From Alphaproteobacteria bacterium (lineage in GTDB: Bacteria > Pseudomonadota > Alphaproteobacteria > Rhizobiales > Rhizobiaceae): a DNA stretch of 42,802 nucleotides. The stretch spans positions 1-42,802 of the forward strand of contig JAJRQF010000112.1 in the NCBI GenBank assembly GCA_024280375.1, written 5' to 3'. The notes beneath the pieces were generated by a model. The model saw only the letters and a list, made by a program, of their open reading frames with translations. It did not search any database and was not told the DNA's origin. Positions 22,860 to 32,346 of this stretch are shown here, piece by piece (position 1 is the stretch's first letter; every line of letters starts with the position of its first letter). The position numbers and the translations under genes were made by a program.

Positions 22860-24199
22860 TAAAGTGCCTCAAGAAATGCTTTTGCCGCTTCGCCATGTTC
22901 ATAGCGCAGTTGGCCCACATCCACGCCCTTGGGCATTGCATCTTCGACCTGCCATTTACCTGCAATCATCACCCGGTCGGCGCTGTGCGCACCGCAAAGA
23001 ACCAGGGCCGCGATTGGGTCGCCTGCGCCTGAAAAGCGCAATTCGTCCAATTTGTACATGGCAATATCGGCCTGCATGCCGACGGCGATTTTGCCAATAT
23101 CTGTGCGGTTGAGGCATTTGGCCGAGCCTTCGGTTGCCCAGCGCAAAGCATCGAGATGGGTGACAGATGCGGCATCATAGGTGAGGCGGTTGATCATCAG
23201 CGCGTGGCGCACGCCTTCCATCAGGTTTGAATTGTCGTTGGAGGCGGAACCATCGACACCAAGACCAACGGGGGAACCGGCGGCTTCCAGTTCTTTGGTG
23301 CGGCACTGGCCAGAGGCAAGGGTCATATTTGAGGTCGGGCAATGGCAAACGCCAACGCCTGCTTTGCCAAGGCGCTGAACTTCCTCATCGTTAAAATGAA
23401 TGCCGTGGGCAAGCCAGACCCTATCGTTCATCCAGCCAAGTTCTTCCATATAATCAATTGGCCGCATGCCGAAATGCTCCAGACAATAGGCGTCCTCATC
23501 ATAGGTTTCACCCAGATGCGTATGGCAGGTGCAATCATGCCTGTGGGCCAGATCCATGGTTTCGCGCATCAGGCGTTTGGAAACCGTGAACGGGGCGCAG
23601 GGGGCAAGTGCCACCTGCAACATCGAACCTTCTGAGCGGTCGTGATATTTGCCTAAAATGCGTTCGCAATCGGCCAGAATTTCATCATCGGTCTGGACGA
23701 TGGAATCTGGCGGCAGGCCACCATCTTTCTCGCTCATCGACATCGAGCCACGGGTAACAGTCATGCGCATGCCGAGCCGTTCGGCCTCTTCCACCTGAAT
23801 ATCCATGGCGTTTTCAAGGCCCTTGGGGAACAGATATTGGTGGTCGGATACGGTAGAGCAGCCCGACATCATCAATTCGGTCAATGCCAGCCGTGTGGCG
23901 AGGCGAAACGCATCGGGTTTAACGCTTCTTGCCCATATCGGATAAAGCGCCTTCAACCAGGGAAAAAGTTCCTTGTTGATGGCGGCAGGATGGGCGCGGG
24001 TGAGGGTTTGGAAAAAGTGATGATGGGTATTGATGAGGCCCGGAATGACAACGTGCTGGCTTGCATCATAGGTTTGATCGACCACGGGTTCGTTTCCCGC
24101 GGCGATCAATTCCATAATCTTTCCGTTCTCCACAACAAAACCGCCATCGGCCTCGCCATCGGCCAAAATCGCTATTGGGTTCTTTATCCAAATACGCAT
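22859..24199 (-). CDS. 8-oxoguanine deaminase / hydroxydechloroatrazine-hydrolase-like amidohydrolase
   Basis: Encodes 446 aa of the AtzB/TrzN-SSN deaminase branch of the amidohydrolase superfamily. Metal ligands: HHHF in GLINTHHHFFQTLTRAHPA (57-60), the HTHLGET motif, GIHF with an adjacent His, and Asp in LGVDGSASND. The opening MRIWIKNPIAILADG and the QTLTRAHPA..ELFPWL segment are typical of 8-oxoguanine deaminase, which turns 8-oxoguanine to urate and ammonia. Known relatives also act on other purines or triazines, so the substrate is probable rather than certain. First gene of a pair with the creatininase-family gene; divergent from the LacI-type regulator. Confidence 0.87.
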   Translation of the reverse strand: MRIWIKNPIAILADGEADGGFVVENGKIMELIAAGNEPVVDQTYDASQHVVIPGLINTHHHFFQTLTRAHPAAINKELFPWLKALYPIWARSVKPDAFRLATRLALTELMMSGCSTVSDHQYLFPKGLENAMDIQVEEAERLGMRMTVTRGSMSMSEKDGGLPPDSIVQTDDEILADCERILGKYHDRSEGSMLQVALAPCAPFTVSKRLMRETMDLAHRHDCTCHTHLGETYDEDAYCLEHFGMRPIDYMEELGWMNDRVWLAHGIHFNDEEVQRLGKAGVGVCHCPTSNMTLASGQCRTKELEAAGSPVGLGVDGSASNDNSNLMEGVRHALMINRLTYDAASVTHLDALRWATEGSAKCLNRTDIGKIAVGMQADIAMYKLDELRFSGAGDPIAALVLCGAHSADRVMIAGKWQVEDAMPKGVDVGQLRYEHGEAAKAFLEAL

Positions 24200-24336
24200 A
24201 TTTTCCTCGGTTATAATTTCACCAGATCAATGTTAGGAGCACAGTAGTGCATCTAATGCCGTAATTGGAATGAAATAATTCAAGAAACAGCTATAGTTAA
24301 ACGGGGATAATAGCCAATTGGTGATGAAAACACTCG

Positions 24337-24375
24337 CACCACTTTGAAATTTGCTATTTGCATGCCAAAGTGGTG
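24337..24375. promoter_or_regulatory. Inverted repeat upstream of the LacI-type regulator
   Basis: CACCACTTTG (24337-24346) and CAAAGTGGTG (24366-24375) are perfect 10-base arms with a 19-base spacer, followed by GTTAC..GTAAC. It lies in the divergent promoter gap, 38 bases before the regulator start. It could be paired half-operators or a leader hairpin. Confidence 0.5.
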
Positions 24376-24412
24376 TTACGGGCAGTAACGGAACAATGAG
24401 GGGAAGTTCCAG

Positions 24413-25417
24413 TTGGTACTCAAAATTACACTTTCGACCATTGCTGAGGATCTGGGGATTTCTACGGCAACCGTTTCGCTGGCACTACGCGATAGTCCGC
24501 TGGTGGCTGAAATCACGCGTGAGAAAATCAAGTCTCGGGCCAGCGAATTGGGCTATGTATATAACAGGCGTGCGGCTGCATTGCGTACTTCGCGATCCGA
24601 TATTGTTGGCGTCATTGTGCGCGATATTATCAATCCGTTTTTTGCCGAGATTTTGCGCTCAATCGAAGACGAGCTTGGTAATACACGACAGACCTTTTTG
24701 CTGTGCAATCACGAAGATAATTTAACCCTGCAAAACAACTTTATTTCGACCCTGATGCAGTTTGGTGCCGATGGGGTAATCATGTCGCCCTCGATTGGCA
24801 CCACGGCGGAAGATGTGGCGTTGATTGAAGCCAATGGGTTGCCGGTAACCATGGTGGCGCGCTCGGTTGAGGGGGCGAATGTGCCGACCTTCTTGGGCGA
24901 TGATAAAACAGGTTTTAAGCTTGTTACCCGTCATTTGATTGAACTTGGCCACCGTAATATTGCGATTATTGGCGGCACCAGAAAAACCTCGACCGGGCGC
25001 GACCGGCGGGCTGGCTATCAGGCTGCATTTGATGAGGCGGGTATTGATTTAAGCAATTTGATTGATATCGAAACGCCCTATGGCCGCAAGGCCGGCTATG
25101 ATGTGGTGGACGAAATTTTGCAGGCAAAAAATCGGCCAACGGCGATTGCGTGCTGCAGCGATACGGTTGCCATTGGGGTAATGAACGGGCTTCGTATGCA
25201 CGGGCTGGAACCGGGGGTTGATATTGCTGTTACCGGCTATGATGATATTGAAGAGGCGGCAATTTCTGCACCACCTTTGACCACCGTATCGGATGGGCAT
25301 CTGGAAATTGGCCGACAGGCGGCGCGCGCCCTGTTTGAACGTATTGGCGGGGTTTTGGAGCCTGCGCCAAATGTAATGATCAAACCGAAACTTCTGATCC
25401 GCCAATCAGCCAAATGA
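24413..25417 (+). CDS. LacI family transcriptional regulator
   Basis: Encodes 334 aa from a TTG start with GAGGGGA 8 bases upstream. The N-terminal helix-turn-helix and hinge are typical (STIAEDLGISTATVSLALRDSPLVAEITREKI..ASELGYVYNRRAAALRT). It then has a periplasmic-binding-protein-like effector domain (VGVIVRDIINPFFAEIL, GADGVIMSPS, GDDKTGFKLVTRHLIELGHRNIAIIGG, GYDDIEEAA). It likely controls the following 2-hydroxyacid dehydrogenase, 33 bases downstream, and perhaps the divergent purine genes. The effector is probably a sugar or sugar acid; unknown. Confidence 0.92.
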   Translation: MVLKITLSTIAEDLGISTATVSLALRDSPLVAEITREKIKSRASELGYVYNRRAAALRTSRSDIVGVIVRDIINPFFAEILRSIEDELGNTRQTFLLCNHEDNLTLQNNFISTLMQFGADGVIMSPSIGTTAEDVALIEANGLPVTMVARSVEGANVPTFLGDDKTGFKLVTRHLIELGHRNIAIIGGTRKTSTGRDRRAGYQAAFDEAGIDLSNLIDIETPYGRKAGYDVVDEILQAKNRPTAIACCSDTVAIGVMNGLRMHGLEPGVDIAVTGYDDIEEAAISAPPLTTVSDGHLEIGRQAARALFERIGGVLEPAPNVMIKPKLLIRQSAK

Positions 25418-25450
25418 GCCCATAGCCTAATTAATTGAGGAATATCCACA

Positions 25451-26398
25451 TTGAAAGAGATTGAAATTCTGGCGCCGGGTAAGCTGCACGCGGCAACGCT
25501 TGCGCGCCTTCAGTCGATGTTTACGGTTCATCTATGTGATGCGGGCAAAGCCCATGAGATGGAAGCTGGTGCGCGCGAAAAAATTCGCGGTGTAGCGACG
25601 ATGAGCGGCATCAGCCGGGCCGGTATTGAGGCATTACCTGCATTGGAAATGATTTCCAATTTTGGCGTTGGCTATGATGCGGTTGACGTGGGCTGTGCGG
25701 TTGAGCGCGGCATTATGGTGTCGCACACGCCCAATGTTTTGAACGAAGAGGTTGCCGATACGGCCATTGGGTTGTTGATCAATACGGTACGTGAATTGCC
25801 CGCGTCCGAGGTCTATTTGCGTGCCGGAAAATGGAAAAATAACGGCCCATATCCACTGACCCGTGCCACTTTGCAGGGGCGGCGCCTTGGCATATACGGA
25901 CTTGGTCGGATTGGGAAATCCATTGCCAAAAGGGCGGAAAGCTTTGGTCTGAACATTGCCTATTTCGGCCGCACAAAACAGGATATAGCCTATGAATATC
26001 ACGATACGCTTGTCGGGCTGGCCAAGGCTGTCGACACATTGATGATTGTGGCACCGGGTACGCCTGAGACTGAAAAAAGTGTTGATGAGGCGGTGATGCA
26101 GGCGCTTGGCCCAAATGGGGTGATTATCAATATCGGGCGCGGCAGTGTGATCAATCAACCGCAACTGATAAAGGCGCTCGAGGATGGCACAATTCTGGCC
26201 GCCGGGCTGGATGTGTTTGACGATGAACCCAATGTGCCAGATGCGCTTTTGGCGCTGCCAAATGCGGTTCTTTTGCCACATGTGGGGTCGGCCTCAATTG
26301 CCACACGCAATGCAATGGGTGCGCTGGTGGTGGATAATCTTGTGGGCTGGTTTAGTGATAAAATGCCGGTAACGCCGGTGCCTGAAATGAATAATTGA
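25451..26398 (+). CDS. D-isomer-specific 2-hydroxyacid dehydrogenase (glyoxylate/hydroxypyruvate reductase-like)
   Basis: Encodes 315 aa from a TTG start with GAGG 10 bases upstream. The NAD(P) motif GLGRIGKSIAKR begins near 149. Catalytic residues: Arg in NIGRGSVI (about 225-232), Glu in DVFDDEP, and His in LLPHVGSAS. The -RTKQ- after the second Rossmann strand (YFGRTKQ) favours NADPH. It likely reduces glyoxylate, hydroxypyruvate or another 2-oxoacid. It lies between the LacI-type gene and phoR; the gap to phoR is 6 bases, so read-through into phoR is likely. Confidence 0.9.
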   Translation: MKEIEILAPGKLHAATLARLQSMFTVHLCDAGKAHEMEAGAREKIRGVATMSGISRAGIEALPALEMISNFGVGYDAVDVGCAVERGIMVSHTPNVLNEEVADTAIGLLINTVRELPASEVYLRAGKWKNNGPYPLTRATLQGRRLGIYGLGRIGKSIAKRAESFGLNIAYFGRTKQDIAYEYHDTLVGLAKAVDTLMIVAPGTPETEKSVDEAVMQALGPNGVIINIGRGSVINQPQLIKALEDGTILAAGLDVFDDEPNVPDALLALPNAVLLPHVGSASIATRNAMGALVVDNLVGWFSDKMPVTPVPEMNN

Positions 26399-26404
26399 TC
26401 GATT

Positions 26405-27457
26405 ATGACAGGAACAAGCGAATTTCAAAGCATATTGAATACGCTGGCCGAGCCGGTGATTGTGGTAAATTCTGCCCGACAAATTGTGCTGGTTAATCGG
26501 GCGGCCTCAATACTGTTTGGCGAAAATCTGGTCGATCAGGATTTTGTCCGTGTCATCCGCAACCCTGAATGTTTGCGCTGTGTTGGTGCGGCTCTTGGCA
26601 AGGAATGCTTGGCCGAGGGTAGTTTTTCCATGCCGGTTCCGGTTCGCACCACCTATAGGGTGCGGGCTCAAAGACTGAAAGATTCCGAAAATTTTCCCGA
26701 TGGAGCGGTGGTGAGTTTTCGCGATGTTTCTCATGTTATTGAGGCTGAACAAATGCGCAGCGATTTTGTTGCCAATGTCAGCCATGAATTGCGCTCGCCG
26801 CTGACCGCCTTAAGCGGATTTATCGAAACTCTCAAAGGACCGGCCAAAAATGATGCGGCCACGCGCGAGCGTTTTTTGGACATTATGGGCCGCGAAGCAA
26901 AGCGGATGAACCGTTTAATTGGTGATTTGCTTTCACTGTCAAAAGTCGAAGTCAACGAGCATGTGCGCCCGATGGACGAGGTCGATTTGACTGCTGTTAT
27001 TGAGCGGGTAATCGCCCAGCTACAGCCTTTGGCCGATGGCGCGGCAGTTGTTATTGAGCTCAAATTGCCGGCGATGCCGGCGATTATTCCCGGCGATGAG
27101 GACCAGCTGGTACAGGTTTTTCAAAACCTGATAGAAAATGCGGTCAAATATGGTGGCGCAAGCGGCCGGGTGCGGGTTGCAATTGAGCATTATGAACGGG
27201 CGACCGGGTTTAACCGACCATGTGTCGGGGTTGCGGTTCAGGATTTTGGCGAAGGCATAGCAGCCGAGCATGTGGTGCGGTTGACCGAGCGATTTTACCG
27301 GGTTGACGATCATCGCTCGCGTGAAAAAGGCGGCACTGGGCTTGGATTGGCAATTGTAAAACACATTATCAACCGACATCGCGGGCGGCTCAATATTGCC
27401 AGTTTGGAAGGCGAGGGCAGCACATTTTCGGTGCTGTTGCCGCAAAGAGCCGGTTAG
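26405..27457 (+). CDS. phoR: Phosphate-regulon sensor histidine kinase PhoR, without N-terminal membrane segment
   Basis: Encodes 350 aa. It starts directly with a PAS domain (about 1-115: ILNTLAEPVIVVNSARQIVLVNRAAS), then HisKA with His127 in NVSHELRSPLTALSGFI, and HATPase (NLIENAVKYGG, DFGEGIAAEHV, KGGTGLGLAIVKHI). It phosphorylates PhoB when phosphate is scarce, under control of PstSCAB-PhoU. PhoR proteins usually begin with one or two membrane helices; none is encoded here and the previous gene ends 6 bases upstream. ATG start, Shine-Dalgarno sequence not evident. The pst operon follows after 153 bases with its own PHO box. Confidence 0.92.
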   Translation: MTGTSEFQSILNTLAEPVIVVNSARQIVLVNRAASILFGENLVDQDFVRVIRNPECLRCVGAALGKECLAEGSFSMPVPVRTTYRVRAQRLKDSENFPDGAVVSFRDVSHVIEAEQMRSDFVANVSHELRSPLTALSGFIETLKGPAKNDAATRERFLDIMGREAKRMNRLIGDLLSLSKVEVNEHVRPMDEVDLTAVIERVIAQLQPLADGAAVVIELKLPAMPAIIPGDEDQLVQVFQNLIENAVKYGGASGRVRVAIEHYERATGFNRPCVGVAVQDFGEGIAAEHVVRLTERFYRVDDHRSREKGGTGLGLAIVKHIINRHRGRLNIASLEGEGSTFSVLLPQRAG

Positions 27458-27506
27458 AGCGCAGCTTCATAAGCAGCGCACCAAATATTTTTCCGCAGTC
27501 ATCTAA

Positions 27507-27524
27507 CTGTTACATCGCTGTCAC
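27507..27524 (+). promoter_or_regulatory. PHO box of the pst operon
   Basis: CTGTTAC-ATCG-CTGTCAC is a direct repeat of two 7-base PhoB half-sites with the canonical 11-base period, 86 bases upstream of pstS. It predicts activation of pstSCAB-phoU-phoB by phosphorylated PhoB. Confidence 0.88.
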
Positions 27525-27610
27525 ATAAGCGAAATGTAGGCGGCCTATAATGGGGCTATCTTACCAATTCGGGTAAGCTACAGATAGGACAGCAAGAGGA
27601 TGTTTTTGCT

Positions 27611-28657
27611 ATGTCAATGAAGATAATTAATCGAACAATTTTAACCGCAGCTTTTGTTGCGCTGGCTGCAAATATTGCCCAGGCGCGCGAAATCAAGATT
27701 GTGGGTTCCTCCACAGTCTTTCCTTATACGCAGGCCGTTGCAGAAGAGTTTGCCCGTTCGGGTGGAACTGCACCAACGGTTGAATCAACTGGTACGGGCG
27801 GCGGAATGAAAATATTCTGCTCGGGTATCGGCGAACAATATCCCGATATTACCGGCGCATCGCGTGCTATGAAAAGTTCCGAAAAACAACTTTGCGACAA
27901 GAACGGCGTTTCCGATGTTAGCGAAGTGCTGATCGGTTATGACGGGTTGTCGATTGCCAATTCACGCAAGGGCGATACGCTCGATCTTACCAAAGTGCAG
28001 ATCTATAAAGCGCTCGCTTCTAAGGTGCCGATTGATGGCAAACTGATTGATAACCCTTACAAAAAGTGGAGCGATATAGATGCTTCACTGCCGCCGATCG
28101 CGATAATTACCTATGGGCCACCGCCAACATCTGGCACCAGAGATGCTTTTATTGAGCTGGTTTTTCACAAGGTTTGCAAAGGCGATAAACTGGATTTCTG
28201 GCAAAAAGCCAAAGCCGGTATGGACAAAAGTGCGTTCAAAGAAATGATCAATTTAGAGTGCACTGCAATGCGCCAGGACGGCCCGTTTATTGAAGCCGGT
28301 GAAAACGATAATCTGATTGTTCAGCGATTAAATGCGGACCCGAATGCGGTTGGCATATTTGGATATTCCTTCCTGTTTGAAAATATGGATACGCTGCAAG
28401 CGGTTAAAATTGCCAGTGTCGAGCCAACAATGGATACAATTGGTGATGGTTCTTACGGCATCTCTCGGCCTTTGTATTTCTACATCAAGAATGCCCATCG
28501 CAAGGTAATCAAAGGCATGCAGGAATTTATTGAAGCCTATGTGAGCGACGATGCCATGGGTGAAGATGGATATCTTTCCGAGCGTGGTTTGGTGGTGTTG
28601 CCGGATGACGAGCTTGCTGCATCGCAGGCAGCAGCCCTTGATGCAAAGACCATGTAA
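27611..28657 (+). CDS. pstS: Phosphate ABC transporter substrate-binding protein
   Basis: Encodes 348 aa. Signal peptide about 1-26 (MSMKIINRTILTAAF..ANIAQA/RE). Phosphate-binding segments typical of PstS: VGSSTVFPYTQAVAEEFA, ESTGTGGGMKIFC, GASRAMKSSE, and PPTSGTRDAFIELVF. Periplasmic. It captures phosphate for PstCAB. First gene of the operon after the PHO box; 76 bases with a hairpin separate it from pstC, a common way to keep PstS in excess. Confidence 0.95.
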   Translation: MSMKIINRTILTAAFVALAANIAQAREIKIVGSSTVFPYTQAVAEEFARSGGTAPTVESTGTGGGMKIFCSGIGEQYPDITGASRAMKSSEKQLCDKNGVSDVSEVLIGYDGLSIANSRKGDTLDLTKVQIYKALASKVPIDGKLIDNPYKKWSDIDASLPPIAIITYGPPPTSGTRDAFIELVFHKVCKGDKLDFWQKAKAGMDKSAFKEMINLECTAMRQDGPFIEAGENDNLIVQRLNADPNAVGIFGYSFLFENMDTLQAVKIASVEPTMDTIGDGSYGISRPLYFYIKNAHRKVIKGMQEFIEAYVSDDAMGEDGYLSERGLVVLPDDELAASQAAALDAKTM

Positions 28658-28671
28658 TTTGAATTGACTTC

Positions 28672-28699
28672 CGGCGGCTGGCTAAACGGGCGGCCGCTG
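28672..28699 (+). promoter_or_regulatory. Hairpin between pstS and pstC
   Basis: C-GGCGGC-TG ... CGGCCGC-TG folds into a seven-to-nine-pair stem (core GCGGC 28674-28678 with GCCGC 28693-28697) without a T-run. It probably stabilises or partly terminates the pstS message so that the binding protein is made in excess. Confidence 0.5.
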
Positions 28700-28733
28700 T
28701 TTCATAAAATAGCCCCTTGCGATTGTTGAGATC

Positions 28734-30113
28734 ATGTTTGGATCACTGCTGATAATATTGCTGACCTTGTCGGTGCTTGGATTTTATCTGGGCCGGCAAA
28801 AAGCATTTGTTGTGGCTGGTGGCAAGCGCAGCCAATTACACTCGCGGCCGCTCTATCACGGATTATATGTGGCGGCGCTTGTGGGCATTCCAACCCTGTT
28901 GCTCTCACTTATCTGGGTTTTCCTGCAACGCCCGGTCATTGATGCGCTTTTGTTGCAAAGCCTCGACCCTAAAGCCATTACGGGCCTTTCTATTGCGGAA
29001 CTTAGCCTGCTTAAAAGTGAAATTAAATCGGTGGCTCAAGGGGCGATTTTTGGCGACCCAAAGCCAATTGTTATTGAGGCGGCAGATCGGCTGAACCACT
29101 GGCGTGAGATTGCCAATTGGGCAATGGTGGCTACCTGTATTGCAATCGGGCTTATTGTTTTAATTGCAACCCGGTCAAAAATCGCCCGGCTTTTTCGAGC
29201 CCGTGAGAGGGTGGAGCATTTGCTTGATCTATTGATGATTGCCGCCTCTGTGCTGGCGATACTGACCACATTTGGCATTGTTGTATCGCTGACGATTGAA
29301 TCGCTGCGTTTTTTTGACCGCATACCGTTTTTTGAATTTATCTTTGGCCTGAATTGGGAGCCGCAAATTCCCATCCGCGAAGGGCAGGTAACCGGCGGCG
29401 GTGCATTTGGTGCTATCCCTGTTTATGTCGGTACATTTTTGATTGCCCTGATTGCCATGCTGGTGGCTATTCCAATTGGTCTGATGGCGGCAATTTACCT
29501 TTCCGAATATGCGAGCAGAAAAATGCGGGCAATCGTCAAGCCGCTGCTGGAAATTCTGGCGGGCATTCCAACCGTGGTATATGGCTTCTTTGCGGTATTG
29601 ATCGTGGCACCTGCCATGCGCAATTTTGGCGCCATGCTGGGGGTGGAAATTGCCCCCAATAGCGCACTTGCTGCGGGAGCGGTGATGGGCATTATGTTGA
29701 TCCCGTTCATTTCGTCCTTTTCTGATGATGCGATTTCCGCCGTGCCGCGTTCACTGCGTGAAGGGGCTTATGGGCTGGGGGCGACAAAAAGCGAAACCAT
29801 TATTGACGTGCTTCTGCCTGCGGCGTTGCCCGGCATCGCAAGCGGTATTTTGCTGGCCGTCAGCCGGGCGATTGGCGAGACCATGATTGTGGTTATGGCG
29901 GCCGGAATTATTGCCACACTGACCTTTAATCCGCTGGCCCCTGTGACCACAGTGACCGTGCAGATCGTCACCCTGCTGATTGGTGACAGTGAATTTGATA
30001 ACCCCAAAACTTTGGCCGCATTTGCCCTTGGTTTAACCCTGTTCTTGTTGACGCTGGCGCTCAATGTTTTTGCGCTGCGGATCGTTCGAAAATATCGGGA
30101 GCAATATGACTGA
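28734..30113 (+). CDS. pstC: Phosphate ABC transporter permease
   Basis: Encodes 459 aa, longer than the about 320 aa of the enterobacterial protein because of an N-terminal extension (about 1-150) with extra membrane helices, common in this group. The core has helices and the conserved EAA-type loop (SLREGAYGLGATKSETIIDVLLPAALPGI), plus EILAGIPTVVYGFFA. Inner membrane, pairs with PstA. It overlaps pstA by 8 bases. Confidence 0.95.
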   Translation: MFGSLLIILLTLSVLGFYLGRQKAFVVAGGKRSQLHSRPLYHGLYVAALVGIPTLLLSLIWVFLQRPVIDALLLQSLDPKAITGLSIAELSLLKSEIKSVAQGAIFGDPKPIVIEAADRLNHWREIANWAMVATCIAIGLIVLIATRSKIARLFRARERVEHLLDLLMIAASVLAILTTFGIVVSLTIESLRFFDRIPFFEFIFGLNWEPQIPIREGQVTGGGAFGAIPVYVGTFLIALIAMLVAIPIGLMAAIYLSEYASRKMRAIVKPLLEILAGIPTVVYGFFAVLIVAPAMRNFGAMLGVEIAPNSALAAGAVMGIMLIPFISSFSDDAISAVPRSLREGAYGLGATKSETIIDVLLPAALPGIASGILLAVSRAIGETMIVVMAAGIIATLTFNPLAPVTTVTVQIVTLLIGDSEFDNPKTLAAFALGLTLFLLTLALNVFALRIVRKYREQYD

Positions 30114-31473
30114 TATTCTCGACCACCAGATTGCTGAGCGTGATAAACTTGCAAACCCGCGCCATGATTGGGCGTCTGATAATGCACGTCGGCGTATTAA
30201 AAGACGCTATGGCCGCGACCGCCTGCTGCGGATTTTTGGTTTAGGTGCTGTTATTACCGCCTTGATGTTGCTGGCGATTTTGATCGCCTCGCTCACCTAT
30301 ACGGGCTATGTGGCGTTTTATACCACCAAAGTTAAGGTGGAAATTTTCCTTGATCCGCAAAAAATTGATAGGGAAAACCCCGGCAAAACCAAATACCGCA
30401 AGATGACCAAACAGGCTTTTAATGCCTATTTTCCAGAGGTAAAAAACCGCAAGGATAAGCGTAATCTTTCGAAAATTCTAAGCTCCGGGGCGCAATATAT
30501 AGTACGCGATTATGTGGTTTCGCATCCGGAACTGATCGGCCAAACCGTTAGCCTCAACCTGCCCTTGTCTGATCCGTTTGATCAATTGCAAAAGGGGGTT
30601 ATTCCGCGCCGGATTGACGCGCCCGGTAAAAATAGCGGCAAAAATGACGGGAATGGCGAAAAAATGCTCAACCCGCGCTTCAAATCAGAAAAAGTGCTGG
30701 TCTGGTTTGATACACTGGTGGCCAGGGATATGCTTTCATCACCGTTCAGTTGGGAGCTGTTTGTCAATGCTGACAGTCGTTTCCCAGAACTTGCTGGTCT
30801 TGCGGGCGCCTTTACCGGATCGCTTCTAGCGCTGCTGGTTTGTTTCCTGATTAGTTTTCCGGTGGGTATAGCGGCGGCAATTTATCTGGAAGAATTTGCT
30901 CCCAAAAACCGCTTCACCGATTTTGTCGAGGTCAATATCAACAATCTGGCAGCCGTACCTTCCGTGGTGTTTGGTCTGCTGGCGCTGGCGGTTTTCATCA
31001 ATTTTTTTGGTCTTCCGCGCTCGGTGCCATTGGTTGGTGGCATGGCGCTGGCGCTGATGACCCTGCCAACAATTATCGTCTCAACTAGGGCCGCCCTGAA
31101 AGCCGTGCCGCCTTCAATCCGCGAGGCTGCTTTGGGCGTTGGTGCGTCGCGCCATGAGGTTGTGCTGCATCATGTTTTGCCGCTTGCAATGCCCGGAATT
31201 TTAACCGGCACAATTATCGGATTGGCGCAAGCGCTGGGCGAGACCGCACCGCTGCTTTTGATCGGCATGAATGCCTTTATTCCAAGCATTGAAAATCTTG
31301 GTCTGATGGAACCTGCAACCGCATTGCCGACCCAGATTTTTGCATGGGGAGACAGTCCCGAACGCGGATTTGTATCGCGAACCTCGGCGGCCATTCTGGT
31401 GCTGATCGGTTTTCTGGTGATGATGAATTTGGTCGCCATTTACCTGCGTCAAAAATTTGAACGAAAATGGTAG
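30106..31473 (+). CDS. pstA: Phosphate ABC transporter permease
   Basis: Encodes 455 aa from the ATG at 30106, overlapping the pstC stop by 8 bases (ATGACTGA), which fits coupling. After a basic N-terminus and one membrane helix (about 38-65) there is a long periplasmic insert (about 66-215, DUF3333-like) and then the standard permease core with [18 protein letters not shown] and [29 protein letters not shown]. The insert is common in alphaproteobacterial PstA; its purpose is unclear. Confidence 0.95.
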   Translation: MTDILDHQIAERDKLANPRHDWASDNARRRIKRRYGRDRLLRIFGLGAVITALMLLAILIASLTYTGYVAFYTTKVKVEIFLDPQKIDRENPGKTKYRKMTKQAFNAYFPEVKNRKDKRNLSKILSSGAQYIVRDYVVSHPELIGQTVSLNLPLSDPFDQLQKGVIPRRIDAPGKNSGKNDGNGEKMLNPRFKSEKVLVWFDTLVARDMLSSPFSWELFVNADSRFPELAGLAGAFTGSLLALLVCFLISFPVGIAAAIYLEEFAPKNRFTDFVEVNINNLAAVPSVVFGLLALAVFINFFGLPRSVPLVGGMALALMTLPTIIVSTRAALKAVPPSIREAALGVGASRHEVVLHHVLPLAMPGILTGTIIGLAQALGETAPLLLIGMNAFIPSIENLGLMEPATALPTQIFAWGDSPERGFVSRTSAAILVLIGFLVMMNLVAIYLRQKFERKW

Positions 31474-31489
31474 GCGGCAAGGCAAAGAG

Positions 31490-32329
31490 ATGAGTGAAAA
31501 AGCCATGAATATGAATGTTGAAACCCCAAAAGAACCTGTTAACGCGATGAATTTTCAACTGCCAAAAGAGCTGCAGGTGAAAGTTAAAACTCGCGATGTG
31601 AATGTTCACTACGGAGAGAAACAAGCGCTTTTTGACATCAATCTCGATGTTCCGGCCAACCATGTTGTATCACTCATCGGGCCATCGGGATGTGGTAAGT
31701 CCACCTATCTGCGTTGCCTGAACCGAATGAATGACATTATTGATATTGCCCGGGTTTCTGGTCAGATCGAGCTGGATGGGGTGGATATTTACGACAAGAA
31801 TATTGATGTGGTTGAATTGCGTGCCCGGGTTGGCATGGTGTTTCAAAAGCCCAATCCATTTCCCAAGTCGATCTTTGATAATGTTGCCTATGGGCCGCGC
31901 ATTCATGGTTTGGCCGATAACAAAACCGAGCTTGAGGAAATTGTCGTTACCAGCCTGCAAAAGGCCGGACTGTTTGACGAGGTAAAGGATCGCTTAAAAG
32001 ATTCCGGCACCGGGCTTTCCGGTGGCCAGCAACAGCGCCTTTGCATTGCGCGAGCAATTGCCACCAAGCCGGAGGTGATCCTGATGGATGAGCCGGCATC
32101 GGCGCTTGACCCGATTGCAACGGCGGTGATTGAAGAGTTGATTGATGAGTTGCGTCAAAATTTTACAATCATTATTGTAACTCATTCGATGCAGCAGGCG
32201 GCGCGTATTTCTCAATATACGGCGTTTTTTCATCTGGGGTATCTGGTAGAGGTTGGCGATACTGAGCAAATATTTACAAATCCTGTCGATCGCCGTACCC
32301 AGGATTATATTACTGGCCGGTTTGGCTAA
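31490..32329 (+). CDS. pstB: Phosphate ABC transporter ATP-binding protein
   Basis: Encodes 279 aa from the ATG at 31490, 16 bases after pstA; an in-frame ATG at 31457 lies within pstA and is less likely. Walker [11 protein letters not shown]-loop [10 protein letters not shown], signature LSGGQQQRL, Walker [14 protein letters not shown] and His switch VTHSM are all intact. Peripheral inner membrane; it powers phosphate import and helps signal phosphate status to PhoR. Confidence 0.96.
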   Translation: MSEKAMNMNVETPKEPVNAMNFQLPKELQVKVKTRDVNVHYGEKQALFDINLDVPANHVVSLIGPSGCGKSTYLRCLNRMNDIIDIARVSGQIELDGVDIYDKNIDVVELRARVGMVFQKPNPFPKSIFDNVAYGPRIHGLADNKTELEEIVVTSLQKAGLFDEVKDRLKDSGTGLSGGQQQRLCIARAIATKPEVILMDEPASALDPIATAVIEELIDELRQNFTIIIVTHSMQQAARISQYTAFFHLGYLVEVGDTEQIFTNPVDRRTQDYITGRFG

Positions 32330-32346
32330 ATCTGCTAGAGGATATT

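Noticed and set aside
27461-27500. Strong terminator after phoR
   Set aside because: I see only a weak GCGC-containing repeat without a T-run; read-through into pstS is possible.
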